From Saccoglossus kowalevskii (Eukaryota > Hemichordata > Enteropneusta > Harrimaniidae): a stretch of DNA of 64,000 nucleotides. The notes below the pieces were generated by a model. It was not told the DNA's origin. It was given only the letters and a program-made list of their open reading frames with translations, and did no database searches. The translations under genes and the position numbers were made by a program. This document shows positions 1-13,190 of the stretch, one piece after another. Location of the stretch: NCBI RefSeq assembly GCF_000003605.2, contig NW_003148901.1, positions 51,563 to 115,562 of the forward strand, read 5' to 3'. Within the stretch, counting starts at the first letter, position 1; the number at the start of each line of letters is the position of its first letter.

Positions 1-655
1 ATATTATGTATAACTTGGCTATTATCCAGATTCACATTCATTCACACAGTAACATGAATTATGGCAACATATTATGTATAACTTGGCAATTATCCAGATT
101 CACATTCATGCACACAGTAACATGAACTATGGCAACATATTATGTATAACTTGGCAATTATCCAGATTCACATTCATGCACTCAGTAACATGAACTATGA
201 CAACATATTATGTATAACTTGGCAATTATCCAGATTCACATTCATGCACACATGAACATGAATTATGGCAACATATTATGTATAACTTGGCAGTTATCCA
301 GATTCACATTCATGCACACAGTAACATGAATTATGCCAACATATTATGTATAACTTGGCACTTCTCCAGATTCACATTCATGCACACAGTAATATGAATT
401 ATACCAACATATTATGTATAACTTGGCAGTTATCCAGATTCACATTCATGCACACAGTAATATGAATTATGACAACATATTATGTATAACTTGGCAATTA
501 TTCAGATTCACATTCATGCACACAGTAACATGAATTATGGCAACATATTCTGTATAACTTGGCAATTATCCAGATTCACATTCATGCACACAGTAACATG
601 AACTATGGCAACATATTGTGTATAACTTGGCAATTATCCAGATTCACATTCATGC
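1..655 (+). repeat. HOR block A, copy 1 (recurs at about 34190 and 56330)
   Basis: Ordered monomer variants in this block are: GGCTATTATCC; GAACTATGG; a monomer with GCACTCAG and GAACTATGAC; one with CACATGAACATG; GGCAGTTATCC; GGCACTTCTCC with AATATGAATTATACC; GGCAGTT with AATATG...GAC; ATTATTCAG followed by ATATTCTG; then ATATTGTG. The same order occurs at about 34190-34850, and with small changes at about 56330-56960. Shorter versions are near 48820-49100 and 51470-51700. The rare GCACTCAG monomer is at about 181 here and about 34370 in copy 2. The left end is cut by the window. Confidence 0.85.
308..331. other. Representative dyad (7-bp inverted repeat) present in most monomers
   Basis: At monomer positions 36-42 and 53-59, ATTCATG and CATGAAT are exact reverse complements separated by 10 bases. 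This is the first monomer in the window where the consensus form, arms and loop, is complete. The same arms occur in most monomers. Common variants weaken it: CATAAAT (56 G to A), CATGAAC (59 T to C) and TATGAAT (53 C to T, which still allows G-T pairing). A dyad of this size could form a small hairpin or be a protein-binding site. Function is inference, and a 7-bp match may be chance fixed by amplification. Confidence 0.6.
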
Positions 656-1198
656 ACACAGTAACATGAATTATGCCAACATATTATGTATAACTTGGCA
701 ATTCTCCAGATTCACATTCATGCACACAGTAACATGAATTATGGCAACATATTATGTATAACTTGGCAATTATCTAGATTAACATTCATGCACACAGTAA
801 CATGAATTATGTCAACATATTATTATAACTTGGCAATTATCCAGATTCACATTCATGCACAGGGGAACATGAATTATGCCAACATATTATGCATAACTTG
901 GCAATTATCCAGATTCACATTCATGCACACAGTAACATGAATTATGGCAACATATTATGTATAACTTGGCTATTATCCAGATTCACATTCATGCACACAG
1001 TGACATGAAATATGCCAACATATTATGTATAACTTGGCAATTATCCAGATTCACATTCATGCACACAGTGACATGAATTATGCCAATATATTAAGTATAA
1101 CTTGGCAATTATTCAGATTCACATTCATGCACACAGTAACATGAATTATGGCAACATATTATGTATAACTTGGCTATTATCCAGATTCACATTCATGC

Positions 1199-1985
1199 AC
1201 ACAATAACATGAATTATGACAATATACTATGTATAAATTGGCAATCGTCCATATTCACATTCATGCACACAGTAACATGAATTATGGCAACATATTATGT
1301 ATAACTTGGCTATTATCCAGATTCACATTCATGCACACAGTAACATGAATTATGGCAACATATTATGTATAACTTGGCAATTATCTAGATTCACATTCAT
1401 GCACACAGTAACATGAATTATGGCAACATATTATGTATAACTTGACAATTATCTAGATTCACATTCATGCACACAGTAACATAAATTATGCCAACATATT
1501 ATGTATAACTTGGCAATTATCCAGATTCACATTCATGCACACAGTAACATGAATTATGCCAACATATTATGTATAACTTGGCTATTATTGAGATTCACAT
1601 TCATGCACACAGTAACATGAAATATGACAACATATTATGTATAACTTGGCAATTATCCAGATTCACATTCATGCACACAGTAACATGAATTATGGCAACA
1701 TATTATGTATAACTTGGCAATTATCCAGATTCACATTCATGCACACAGTAACATGAATTATGCCAACATATTATGTATAACTTGGCTATTATTCAGATTC
1801 ACATTCATGCACACAGTAATATGAATTATGCCAACATATTATGTATAACTTGGCAATTATTCAGATTCACATTCATGCACACAGTAACATGAATTATGCG
1901 AACATATTATGTATAACTTGGCTATTATTCAGATTCACATTCATGCACACAGTAACATGAAATATGACAACATATTATGTATAAC
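1199..1985 (+). repeat. HOR block B, copy 1 (recurs at 50073 and in part at 63205)
   Basis: This block begins with a rare monomer carrying CAATAACATG, GACAATATACTATG and TAAATTGGCAATCGTCC. It continues through GGCTATT, ATTATCTAG, TTGACAATTATCTAG with CATAAATTATGCC, GGCTATTATTGAG with GAAATATGAC, and on to the ATGCGAAC monomer at about 1896. The same string follows 50073. From GGCAATTATCTAG onward it also follows 63205 to the end of the window, where the TATTGAG variant appears twice (about 63424 and 63560). Confidence 0.8.
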
Positions 1986-2040
1986 TTGGCAATTATCCAG
2001 ATTCACATTACATGCACACAGTAACATGAATTATGGCAAC

Positions 2041-2550
2041 ATATTATGTATAACTTGGCTATTATCCAGATTCACATTCATACACACAGTGACATGAAAT
2101 ATGCCAACATATTATGTATAACTTGGCAATTATCCAGATTCACATTCATGCACACAGGAACATGAATTTTGCCAACATATTATGTATAACTTGACAATTA
2201 ACCAGATTCACATTCATGCACACATGAACATGAATTATGCCAACATATTATGTATAAGTTGGCAATTATCCAGATTCACATTCATGCTCACTGTAACATG
2301 AATTATGCCAACATATTATGTATAACTTGGCAGTTATCCAGATTCATATTCATGCACACAGGAATATGAATTATGCAAACATAGTATGCATAACTTGGCA
2401 GTTATCCAGATTCACATTCATGCACACAGTAACATGAACTATGGCAACATATTATGTATAACTTGGCAATTATCCAGATTCACATTCATGCACACAGTAA
2501 CATGAACTATGACAACATATTATGTATAACTTGGCAATTATCCAGATTCA
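2041..2550 (+). repeat. HOR block C, copy 1 of a 34-monomer-spaced duplication
   Basis: It carries in order CATACACACAGTGAC, CAGGAACATGAATTTTGCC, TTGACAATTAACCAG, CACATGAACATG, ATAAGTTGGC with the rare CATGCTCACTGTAAC (at 2281), AATATGAATTATGCAAAC followed by ATAGTATGC, and GAACTATGAC. The rare motif TTCATGCTCACTG recurs at 4593, exactly 2312 bp away (34 x 68). Similarity ends near 2550, where copy 1 has CACATGCATGC and copy 2 has CATAAATTATGAC. Confidence 0.88.
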
Positions 2551-3059
2551 CATGCATGCACACAGTAACATGAATTATGCCAACATATTATGTATAACTT
2601 GGCATTTCTCCAGATTCACATTCATGCACACAGTAATATGAATTATACCAACATATTATGTATAACTTGGCAGTTATCCAGATTCACATTCATGCACACA
2701 GTAATATGAATTATGACAACATATTATGTATAACTTGGCAATTATCCAGATTCACATTCATGCACACAGTAACATGAATTATGGCAACATATTATGTATA
2801 ACTTGGCAATTATCCAGATTCACATTCATGCACACAGTAACATGAATTATGCCAACATATTATGTATAACTTGGCAATTATCCAGATTCACATTCATGCA
2901 CACAGTAACATGAATTATGCCAACATATTATGTATAACTTGGCAATTCTCCAGATTCACATTCATGCACACAGTAACATGAATTATGGCAACATATTATG
3001 TATAACTTGGCAATTATCCAGATTCACATTCATGCACACAGAAACATGAATTATGGCAA

Positions 3060-3660
3060 CATATTATGTATAACTTGGCTATTATACAGATTTACATTCA
3101 TGCAAACAGTAACATGAATTATGTCAATATATTATGTATAACTTGGCAATTATCCAGATTCACATTCATGCACAGGGGAACATGAATTATGCCAACATAT
3201 TATGCATAACTTGGCAATTATCCAGATTCACATTCATGCACACAGTAACATAAATTATGGCAACATATTATGTATAACTTGGCTATTATCCAGATTCACA
3301 TTCATGCACATAGTGACATGAAATATGCCAACATATTATGTATAACTTGGCAATTATCCATATTCACATTCATGCACACAGTAACATGATTTATGGCAAC
3401 ATATTATGTATAACTTGGCAATCGTCCATATTCACATTCATGCACACAGTAACATGAATTATGGCAACATATTATGTATAACTTGGCTATTATCCAGATT
3501 CACATTCATGCACACAGTAACATAAATTATGGCAACATATTATGTATAACTTGGCTATTATCCAGATTGACATTCATGCACACAGTAACATGAATTATGG
3601 CAACATATTATGTATAACTTGGCAATCGTCCATATTCACATTCATGCACACAGTAACATG
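3060..3660 (+). repeat. HOR block D, copy 1 (recurs at about 17030 and 60180)
   Basis: The marker monomers are GGCTATTATACAGATTTAC with ATGTCAATATATTATG, then CACAGGGGAACATG, GCATAACTTGG, CATAGTGAC with GAAATATGCC, AATCGTCC preceded by CATGATTTATGG, and GGCTATTATCCAGATTGAC. The GATTTATGG marker is at 3388 here, 17595 in copy 2 and 60742 in copy 3. Copy 1 lacks a few of the monomers present in copies 2 and 3. Confidence 0.82.
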
Positions 3661-4352
3661 AATTATGGCAACATATTATGTATAACTTGGCTATTATCCA
3701 GATTCACATTCATGCACACAGTAACATAAATTATGGCAACATATTATGTATAACTTGGCTATTATCCAGATTCACATTCATGCACACAGTAACATAAATT
3801 ATGGCAACATATTATGTATAACTTGGCTATTATCCAGATTGACATTCATGCACACAGTAACATGAATTATGGCAACATATTATGTATAACTTGGCAATTA
3901 TCCAGATTCACATTCATGCACACAGTAACATGAATTATGGCAACATATTATGTATTACATGGCAGTTATCCAGATTCACATTCATGCACACAGTAATATG
4001 AATTGTGCCAACATATTATGTATAACTTGGCAATTTTCCAGATTCACATTCATGCACACAGTAACATGAATTATGGCAACATATTATGTATAACTTGGCA
4101 ATTTTCCAGATTCACATTCATGCACACAGTAACATGAATTATGGCAACATATTATGTATAACTTGGCAATTATCTAGATTAACATTCATGCACACAGTAA
4201 CATGAATTATGTCAACATATTATGTATAACTTGGCAATTATCCAGATTCACTTTCATGCACAGGGGAACATGAATTATGCCAACATATTATGCATAACTT
4301 GGCAATTATCCAGATTCACATTCATGCACACAGTAACATGAATTATGGCAAC

Positions 4353-4862
4353 ATATTATGTATAACTTGGCTATTATCCAGATTCACATTCATACACACA
4401 GTGACATGAAATATGCCAACATATTATGTATAACTTGGCAATTATCCAGATTCACATTCATGCACACAGGAACATGAATTTTGCCAACATATTATGTATA
4501 ACTTGACAATTAACCAGATTCACATTCATGCACACATGAACATGAATTATGCCAACATATTATGTATAAGTTGGCAATTATCCAGATTCACATTCATGCT
4601 CACTGTAACATGAATTATGCCAACATATTATGTATAACTTGGCAGTTATCCAGATTCATATTCATGCACACAGGAATATGAATTATGCAAACATAGTATG
4701 CATAACTTGGCAGTTATCCAGATTCACATTCATGCACACAGTAACATGAACTATGGCAACATATTATGTATAACTTGGCAATTATCCAGATTCACATTCA
4801 TGCACACAGTAACATGAACTATGACAACATATTATGTATAACTTGGCAATTATCCAGATTCA
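4353..4862 (+). repeat. HOR block C, copy 2
   Basis: The same seven or so monomer variants appear in the same order as at 2041-2550. They include CATACACACAGTGAC, GAATTTTGCC with TTGACAATTAACC, and CATGCTCACTGTAAC at 4593. The 2312-bp separation contains no net indel. The intervening 2550-4353 holds other ordered strings of the same satellite, so this is a duplicated block in a longer HOR and not a simple local tandem copy. Confidence 0.88.
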
Positions 4863-7800
4863 CATTCATGCACACAGTAACATAAATTATGACAACATAT
4901 TAGGTATAACTTGGCTATTATCCAGATTCACATTCATGCACACAGTAACATGAATTATGGCAACATATTACGTATAACTTGGCAGTTATCCAGATTCACA
5001 TTAATGCACACAGTAATATGAATTATGCCAACATATTATGCATAACTTGGCAGTTATCCAGAATCATACTCATGCACACAGTAACATGAATTATGCCAAC
5101 ATATTATGTATAACTTGGCAATTATCCAGATTCACATTCATGCGCACAGTAACATGAATTATGCCAACATATTATGTATAACTTGGCAATTATCCAGATT
5201 CACATTCATGCACACAGTAACATGAACTATGGCAACATATTATGTATAACTTGGCAATTATCCAGATTCACATTGATGCACACAGTAACATGAATTATGG
5301 CAACATATTATGTATAACTTGGCAGTTATCCAGATTCACATTCATGCACACAGTAATATGAATTATGCCAACATATTATGTATAACTTGGCAATTATCCA
5401 GATTCACATTCATGCACACAGTAACATGAACTATGGCAACATATTATGTATAACTTGGCAATTATCCAGATTCACATTCTTGCACACAGTAACATGAATT
5501 ATGCCAACACATTATGTATAACTTGGCAATTCTCCAGATTCACATTCATGCACACAGTGACATGAATTATGGCAACATATTATGAATAAATTGGCAATTA
5601 TCCAGATTCACATTCATGCACACAGTAACATGAATTATGCCAACATATTATGTATAACTTGGCTATTATCCAGATTCACATTCATGCACACAGTAACATG
5701 AATTATGGCAACATATTATGTATAACTTGGCAATTATCCAGATTCACATTCATGCACACAGTAACATGAACTATGGCAACATATTATGTATAACTTGACA
5801 ATTATCCAGATTCACATTCATGCACACAGTAACATGAACTATGACAACATATTATGTATAACTTGGCAATTATCCAGATTCATATTCATGCACACAGTAA
5901 CATGAATTATGCCAACATATTATGTATAACTTGGCATTTCTCCAGATTCACATTCATGCACACAGTAATATGAATTATACCAACATATTATGCATAACTT
6001 GGCAATTATCTAGATTCACATTCATGCACACAGTAACATGAACTATGGCAACATATTATGTATAACTTGGCAATTATCCAGATTCACATTCATGCACACA
6101 GTAACATGAATTATGCCAACATATTATGTATAACTTGGCAATTCTCCAGATTCACATTCATGCACACAGTAATATGAATTATGGCAACATATTATGTATA
6201 ATTTGGCTATTATCCAGATTCACATTCATGCACACAGTAACATGAACTATGGCAACATATTATGTATAACTTGGCAATTATCCAGATTCACATTCATGCA
6301 CACAGTAACATGAACTATGACAACATATTATGTATAACTTGGCAATTATCCAGATTCACATTCGTGCACACAGTAACATGAATTATGCCAACATATTATG
6401 TATAACTTGGCATTTCTCCAGATTCACATTCATGCACACAGTAAAATAAATTATGCCAACATATTATGTATAACTTGGCAATTATCCAGATTCACATTCA
6501 TGCACACAGGAACATGAATTATGCCAACATATTATGTATAATTTGGCTATTATCCAGATTCACATTCATGCACACAGTAACATAAATTATGACAACATAT
6601 TATGTATAACTTGGCAATTATCCAGATTCACATTCATGCACACAGTAACATAAATTATGCCAACATATTATGTATAACTTGGCAGTTATCCAGATTCACA
6701 TTCATGCACACAGTAATATGAAGTATGCCAACATATTATGCATAACTTGGCAGTTATCCAGAGTCATATTCATGCACACAGTAACATGAATTATGGCAAC
6801 ATATTATGTATAACTTGGCAATTATCCAGATTCACATTCATGCACACAGTAACATGAATTATGCCAACATATTATGTATAACTTGGCAATTAACCAGATT
6901 CACATTCATGCACACAGTAACATGAACTATGGCAACATATTATGTATAACTTGGCAATTATCCAGATTCACATTCATGCACACAGTAACATGAATTATGG
7001 CAACATATTATGTATAACTTGGCAGTTATCCAGATTCACATTCATGCACACAGTAATATGAATTATGCCAACATATTATGTATAACTTGGCAATTATCCA
7101 GATTCACATTCATGCACACAGTAACATGAATTATGCCAACATATTATGTATAACTTGGCTATTATCCAGATTCACATTCATGCACACAGTAACATAAATT
7201 ATGGCAACATATAATGTATAAATTGGCAATTATCCAGATTCACATTCATGCACACAGTAACATGAATTATGCCAACATATTATGTATAACTTGGTATTTA
7301 TCCAGATTCACATTCATGCACACAGTAAGATAAATTATGGCAACATATAATGTATAAATTGGCAATTATCCAGATTCACATTCATGCACACAGTAACATG
7401 AATTATGCCAACATATTATGTATAACTTGGCAGTTATCCAGATTCACATTCATGCACACAGTAATATGAATTATGCCAACATATTATGCATAACTTGGCA
7501 GTTATACAGAATCATATTCATGCACACAGTGACATGAATTATGGCAACATATTATGTATAACTTGGCACTTATCCAGATTCACATTCATGCACACAGTAT
7601 CATGAATTATGGCAACATTTTATGTATAACTTGGCTATTATGCAGATTCACATTCATGCACACAGTAACATGAATTATGGCAACATATTATGTATAACTT
7701 GGCAATTATCCAGATTCACATTCATGCACACAGTAACATGAACTATGGCAACATATTATGTATAACTTGGCAATTATCCAGATTCACATTCTTGCACACA

Positions 7801-8500
7801 GTAACATAAATTATGGCAACATATTATGTATAAATTGGCAATTATCCAGATTCACATTCATGCACACCGTAACATGAATTATGCCAATATATTATGTATA
7901 ACTTGGCAGTTATCCAGATTCACATTCATGCACACAGTAATATGAATTATGCCAACATATTATGCATAACTTGGCAGTTATCCAGAATCATATTCATGCA
8001 CACAGTAATATGAATTATGGCAACATATTATGTATAACTTGGCAATTATCCAGATTCACATTCATGCACACAGTAACATGAATTATGACAACATATTATG
8101 TATAACTTGGCAATTACCCAGATTCACATGCATGCACACAGTAACGTAAATTATGCCAACATATTATGTATAACTTGTCATTTCTCCAGATTCACATTCA
8201 TGCACACAGTAATATGAATTATACCAACATACTATGTATAACTTGGCAGTTATCCAGATTCACATTCATGCACACAGTAACATAAATTATGACAACATAT
8301 TATGTATAACTTGGGCAATTATCCAGATTCACATTCATGCACACAGTAACATGAATTATGCCAACATATTATGTATAACTTGGCAATTCTCCAGATTCAC
8401 ATTCATGCACACAGTAATATGAATTATGCCACATATTATGCATAACTTGGCAGTTATCCAGAATCATATTCATGCACACAGTAACATGAATTATGGCAAC
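4863..8500 (+). repeat. Mosaic satellite stretch, no gene
   Basis: Ordinary 68-bp monomers in mixed order. Parts match 41.3-42.6 kb: the rare CCAGAGTCATAT monomer (near 6758 and again near 41831), the GTATAATTTGGCTATT with CATAAATTATGAC string near 6540, and monomers with ATGAATAAATTGG near 5583. From 7140 to 8160 monomers with ATATAATGTATAAATTGG are frequent. A one-base insertion (TTGGGCAATT near 8312) and a one-base deletion (ATGCCACATATT near 8427) disturb the ladder. Nothing other than satellite is present. Confidence 0.9.
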
Positions 8501-11340
8501 ATATTATGTTTAAGTTGGCAATTATTCAGATTCACATTCATGCACACAGGAATATGAATTATGGCAACATATTATGTAGAATTTGGCAATTATCCAGATT
8601 CACATTCATGCACACAGTAACATGAATTATGGCAACATATTATGTATAAGTTGGCAATTATTCAGATTCACATTCATGCACACAGGAACATGAATTATGG
8701 CAACATATTATGTATAACTTGGCAATTATTCAGATTCACATTCATGCACACAGGAACATGAATTATGGCAACATATTATGTATAACTTGGCAATTATCCA
8801 GATTCACATTCATGCACACAGTAACATGAATTATGACAACATATTATGTATAACTTGACAATTATTCAGATTCACATTCATGCACACAGGAACATGAATT
8901 ATGGCAACATATATTATGTATATGTTGGCAATTATTCAGATTCACATTAATGCACACAGTAACATGAATTATGACAACATATTATGTATAACTTGGCAAT
9001 TATCCAGATTCACATTCATGCACACAGGAACATGAATTATGACAACATATTATGTATACGTTGGCAGTTATTCAGATTCACATTCATGCACACAGGAACA
9101 TGAATTATGGCAACATATTATTTATAAATTGGCAATTATCCAGATTCACATTCATGCACACAGTAACATGAATTATGGCAACATATATTATGTATAACTT
9201 GACAATTATCCAGATTCACTTTCATGCACACAGTAACATGAATTATGGCAACATACTATGTATACAGTGGCAATTATTCAGATTCACATTCATGCTCACA
9301 GGAACATGAATTATGGCAACATATTATGTATAAGTTGGCAATTATCCAGATTCACATTCATGCACACAGTAACTTGAATTATGGCAACATATTATTTATA
9401 AATTGGCAATTATATAGATTCACAGTAATGCACACAGTAACATGAATTATTGCATAATATTATGTATAACTTGGCAATTATCCAGATTCACATTCATGCA
9501 CACAGTAACATGAATTTTGCCAACATATTATGTATAAGTTGGCAATTATCCAGAGTCACATTCATGCACACAGTAACATGAATTATGGCAACATATTATT
9601 TATAAATTGGCAATTATATAGATTCACATTAATGCACACAGAAACATGAATTATTGCATCATATTATGTATAACTTGGCAATTATCCAGATTCACATTCA
9701 TGCACACAGTAACATGAATTATGGCAACATATTATTTATAAATTGGCAATTATCCAGATTCACATTCATGCACACAATACCATGAATTATGGCAACATAT
9801 TATGTATAACTTGGCAATTATCCAGATTCACATTCATGCACACAGTAACATGAATTATGGCAACATACTATGTATACGTTGGCAATTATTCATATTCACA
9901 TTCATGCACACAGGAACATGAATTTTGCCAACATATTATGTATAACTTGACAATTAACCAGATTCACATTCATGCACACAGGAACATGAATTATGCCAAC
10001 ATATTATGTATAAGTTGGCAATTATCCAGATTCACATTCATGCACACAGTAACATGAATTATGGCAACATATTTTTTATAAATTGGCAATTATATAGATT
10101 CACATTAATGCACACAGTAACATGAATTATTGCATCATATTATGTATAACTTGGCAATTATCCAGATTCACATTCATGCACAAAGTAACATGAATTATGG
10201 CAACATATTATTTATAAATTGGCAATTATCCAGATTCACATTCATGCACACAATACCATGAATTATGGCAACATATTATGCATAACTTGGCAATTATCCA
10301 GATTCACATTCATGCACACAGTAACATGAATTATGGCAACATATTATGTATAAGTTGACAATTATCCAGATTCACATTCATGCACACAGTAGCATGAATT
10401 ATGGCAACATATTATTTATAAATTGGCAATTATCCAGATTCACATTCATGCACACAGTACCATGAATTATGGCAACACATATTATGTATAACTTGACAAT
10501 TATCCAGATTCACATTCATGCACACAGTAACATGAATTATGACAACATATTATGTATAACTTGGCAATTATTCAGATTCACATTCATGCACACAGGAACA
10601 TGAATTATGGCAACATATTATGTATAACTTGGCAATTATCCAGATTCACATTCATGCACACAGTAACATGAATTATGACAACATATTATGTATAACTTGA
10701 CAATTATTCAGATTCACATTCATGCACACAGGAACATGAATTATGGCAACATATATTATGTATATGTTGGCAATTATTCAGATTCACATTAATGCACACA
10801 GGAACATGAATTATGACAACATATTATGTATACGTTGGCAGTTATTCAGATTCACATTCATGCACACAGTAACATGAATTATTGCATCATATTATGTATA
10901 ACTTGACAATTATCCAGATTCACATTCATGCACACAGTAACATGAATTATGGCAACATACTATGTATACGTTGGCAATTATTCAGATTCACATTCATGCA
11001 CACAGGAACATGAATTATGCCAACATATCATGTATAAGTTGGTTATTATCCAGATTCACATTCATGCACACAGTAACATGAATTATGGCAACATATTATT
11101 TATAAATTGGCAATTATATATATTCACATTAATGCACACAGTAACATGAATTATTGCATCATATTATGTATAACTTGGCAATTATCCAGATTCACATTCA
11201 TGCACACAGTAACATGAATTATGGCAACATATTATTTATAAATTGGCAATTATCCAGATTCACATTCATGCACACAATACCATGAATTATGGCAACATAT
11301 TATGTGTAACTTGGCAATTATCCAGATTCACATTCATGCA
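8500..11340 (+). repeat. Divergent satellite subfamily domain
   Basis: Here most monomers carry changes that are rare elsewhere: GTATACGTTGG or GTATAAGTTGG in place of GTATAACTTGG, CAGGAACATG in place of CAGTAACATG, TATTTATAAATTGG, ATTATATAGATTCACATTAATGC, ATTATTGCATCATATT, and two-base insertions giving ACATATATTATG (8907, 9181, about 10749) or AACACATATT (about 10475). Block 8820-9120 is copied at about 10665-10860 with one monomer lost. The tagged motif TATGTTGGCA lies at 8921 and 10763, 1842 bp apart, which equals 27 monomers plus three two-base insertions. The flanking arrays return to the common variants. This looks like a locally amplified older or separately evolved subfamily. Confidence 0.85.
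9577..10310 (+). repeat. 476-bp (7-monomer) HOR pair inside the divergent subfamily
   Basis: The string TTTATAAATTGG-ATATAG, ATTGCATCAT, plain monomer, TTTATAAATTGG, CAATACCATG occurs near 9600 and again near 10075. CACACAATAC starts at 9771 and 10247 (476 bp, 7 x 68). A third copy has it at 11271, 1024 bp further (15 monomers plus two 2-base insertions). ATTGCATCAT or its variant ATTGCATAAT is at 9449, 9653, 10129, 10881 and 11153, with spacings of 3, 7, 11 (plus 4 bp) and 4 monomers. One isolated copy is at 52536. Confidence 0.88.
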
Positions 11341-12200
11341 CACAGTAACATGAACTATGGCAACATATTATGTATAACTTGGCAGTTATACAGATTCACA
11401 TTCATGCACACAGTAATATGAATTATGCCAACATATTATGCATAACTTGGCAGTTATCCAGATTCACATTCATGCACACAGTAACATGAACTATGGCAAC
11501 ATATTATGTATAACTTGGCAATTATCCAGATTCACATTCATGCACACAGTAACATAAATTATGGCAACATATTATGTATAAATTGGCAATTATCCAGATT
11601 CACATTCATGCACACAGTAACATGAATTATGCCAACATAGTATGTATAACTTGGCAGTTATCCAGATTCACATTCATGCACACAATAATATGAATTATGC
11701 CAACATATTATGCATAACTTGGCAGTTATCCAGAATCATATTCATGCACACAGTAACATGAATTATGGCAACATATTATGTATAACTTGGCAATTATCCA
11801 GATTCACATTCATGCACGCAGTAACATGAACTATGACACATATTATGTATAACTTGGCTATATCCCGATTCACATTCATGCACACAGTAACATGAATTAT
11901 GGCAACATATTATGTATAAGTTGGCAATTATTCAGATTCACATTTATGGACACAGTAACATGAATTATGCCAACATATTATGTATAACTTGGCACTTATC
12001 CAGATTCACATTCATGCACACAGTAACATGAATTATGCAAACATATTATGTTTAACTTGGCAGTTATCCAGAATCACATTTCTGGACACAGTAACATGAA
12101 TTATGCCAACATATTATGGATAAGTTGGCAATTATCCAGATTCACATTCATGCACACAGTAACATGAATTAAGGCAACATATTATGTATAACTTGGCAAT
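11341..12200 (+). repeat. Mosaic satellite stretch, no gene
   Basis: Common monomer variants return after the divergent subfamily: GGCAGTTATCC with GCATAACTTGG, CCAGAATCATATTC, and GAACTATGG. Two one-base deletions lie close together near 11835-11862 (ATGACACATATT and GGCTATATCCCG). Rare changes include CATTTCTGGACAC near 12078 and ATGGATAAGTTGG near 12116. No non-satellite sequence is seen. Confidence 0.88.
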
Positions 12201-13190
12201 TATCTAGATTCACATTCATGCACACAGTAACATGAATTATGCCAACATATTATGTATAACTTGGCAATTATCCAGATTCATATTCATGTACACAGTAACA
12301 TGAATTATGGCAACTTATTATGTATAACTTGGCAGTTATCCAGATTCACATTCATGCACACAGGAACATGAATTATGGCAACATATTATGTATAACTTGG
12401 CAATTATCCAGATTCATATTCATGCACACAGTAACATGAATTATGGCAACATATTATGTATAACTTGGCAGTTATCCAGAATCACATTCATGCACACAGG
12501 AACATGAATTATGGCAACATATTATGTATAACTTGGCTATTATCCAAATTCACATTCATGTATACAGTAACATGAATTATGCCAACATATTGTGTATAAC
12601 TTGGCAATTATCCAGATTCACATTCATGCACACAGAAACATGTATTATGGCAACATATTATGTATAACTTGGCTAATATTCAGATTCTCATTCATGCACA
12701 CAGTAACATGAAATATGCCAACATATTATGTGTAACTTGGCAATTATCCAGATTCACATTCATGCACACAGTAACATGAACTATGGCAACATATTATGTA
12801 TAACTTGGCAATTATCTATATTCACATTCATGCACACAGTAACATGAAGTATGCCAACATATTATGTATAACTTGGCTAATCAGATTCACATTCATGCAC
12901 ACAGGAACATGAATTATGACAACATATTATGTATAACTCGGCAATTATTCAGATTCACATTCATGCACACAGTAACATGAATTATGGCAACATATTATGT
13001 ATAACTCGGCAATTATTCAGATTCACATTCATGCACACAGTAACATGAATTATGGCAACATATTATGTATAACTTGGCAATTATCCAGATTCACATTCAT
13101 GCACACAGTAACATGAATTATGGCAACATATTATGTATAACTTGGCAGTTATCCAGATTCACATTCATGCATACAGTAACATGAATTATG
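12200..13190 (+). repeat. HOR block E, copy 1
   Basis: The string of rare monomers is CATATTCATGTACAC (12281) with GGCAACTTATT, CAGGAACATG, CCAGAATCACATT, CCAAATTCACATTCATGTATAC, ATATTGTG, CAGAAACATGTATTATGG, GGCTAATATTCAGATTCTC, ATTATCTATATTC, GAAGTATGCC, GGCTAATCAG (3-bp deletion) and two ACTCGGCAATTATTCAG monomers. It recurs 2103 bp downstream (31 monomers minus 5 bp, explained by two 3-bp deletions and one insertion), then at about 53090, and in part at about 16050. Confidence 0.9.

Noticed and set aside
1909-2097. Open frame of 62 codons, and similar frames at 8234, 9245, 9857, 10949, 22030, 26041, 26385, 28558, 49834, 56831 and 61780
   Set aside because: All lie wholly in the satellite, encode the same repeat-derived peptide, and exist only where an indel or substitution removes regular stops. 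No conserved start context, codon bias or distinct domain is seen.
8500-11340. Transposon insertion as the cause of the divergent island
   Set aside because: The 68-bp ladder continues through it in the same phase apart from 2-base insertions. No terminal repeats, target duplications or foreign sequence are visible.
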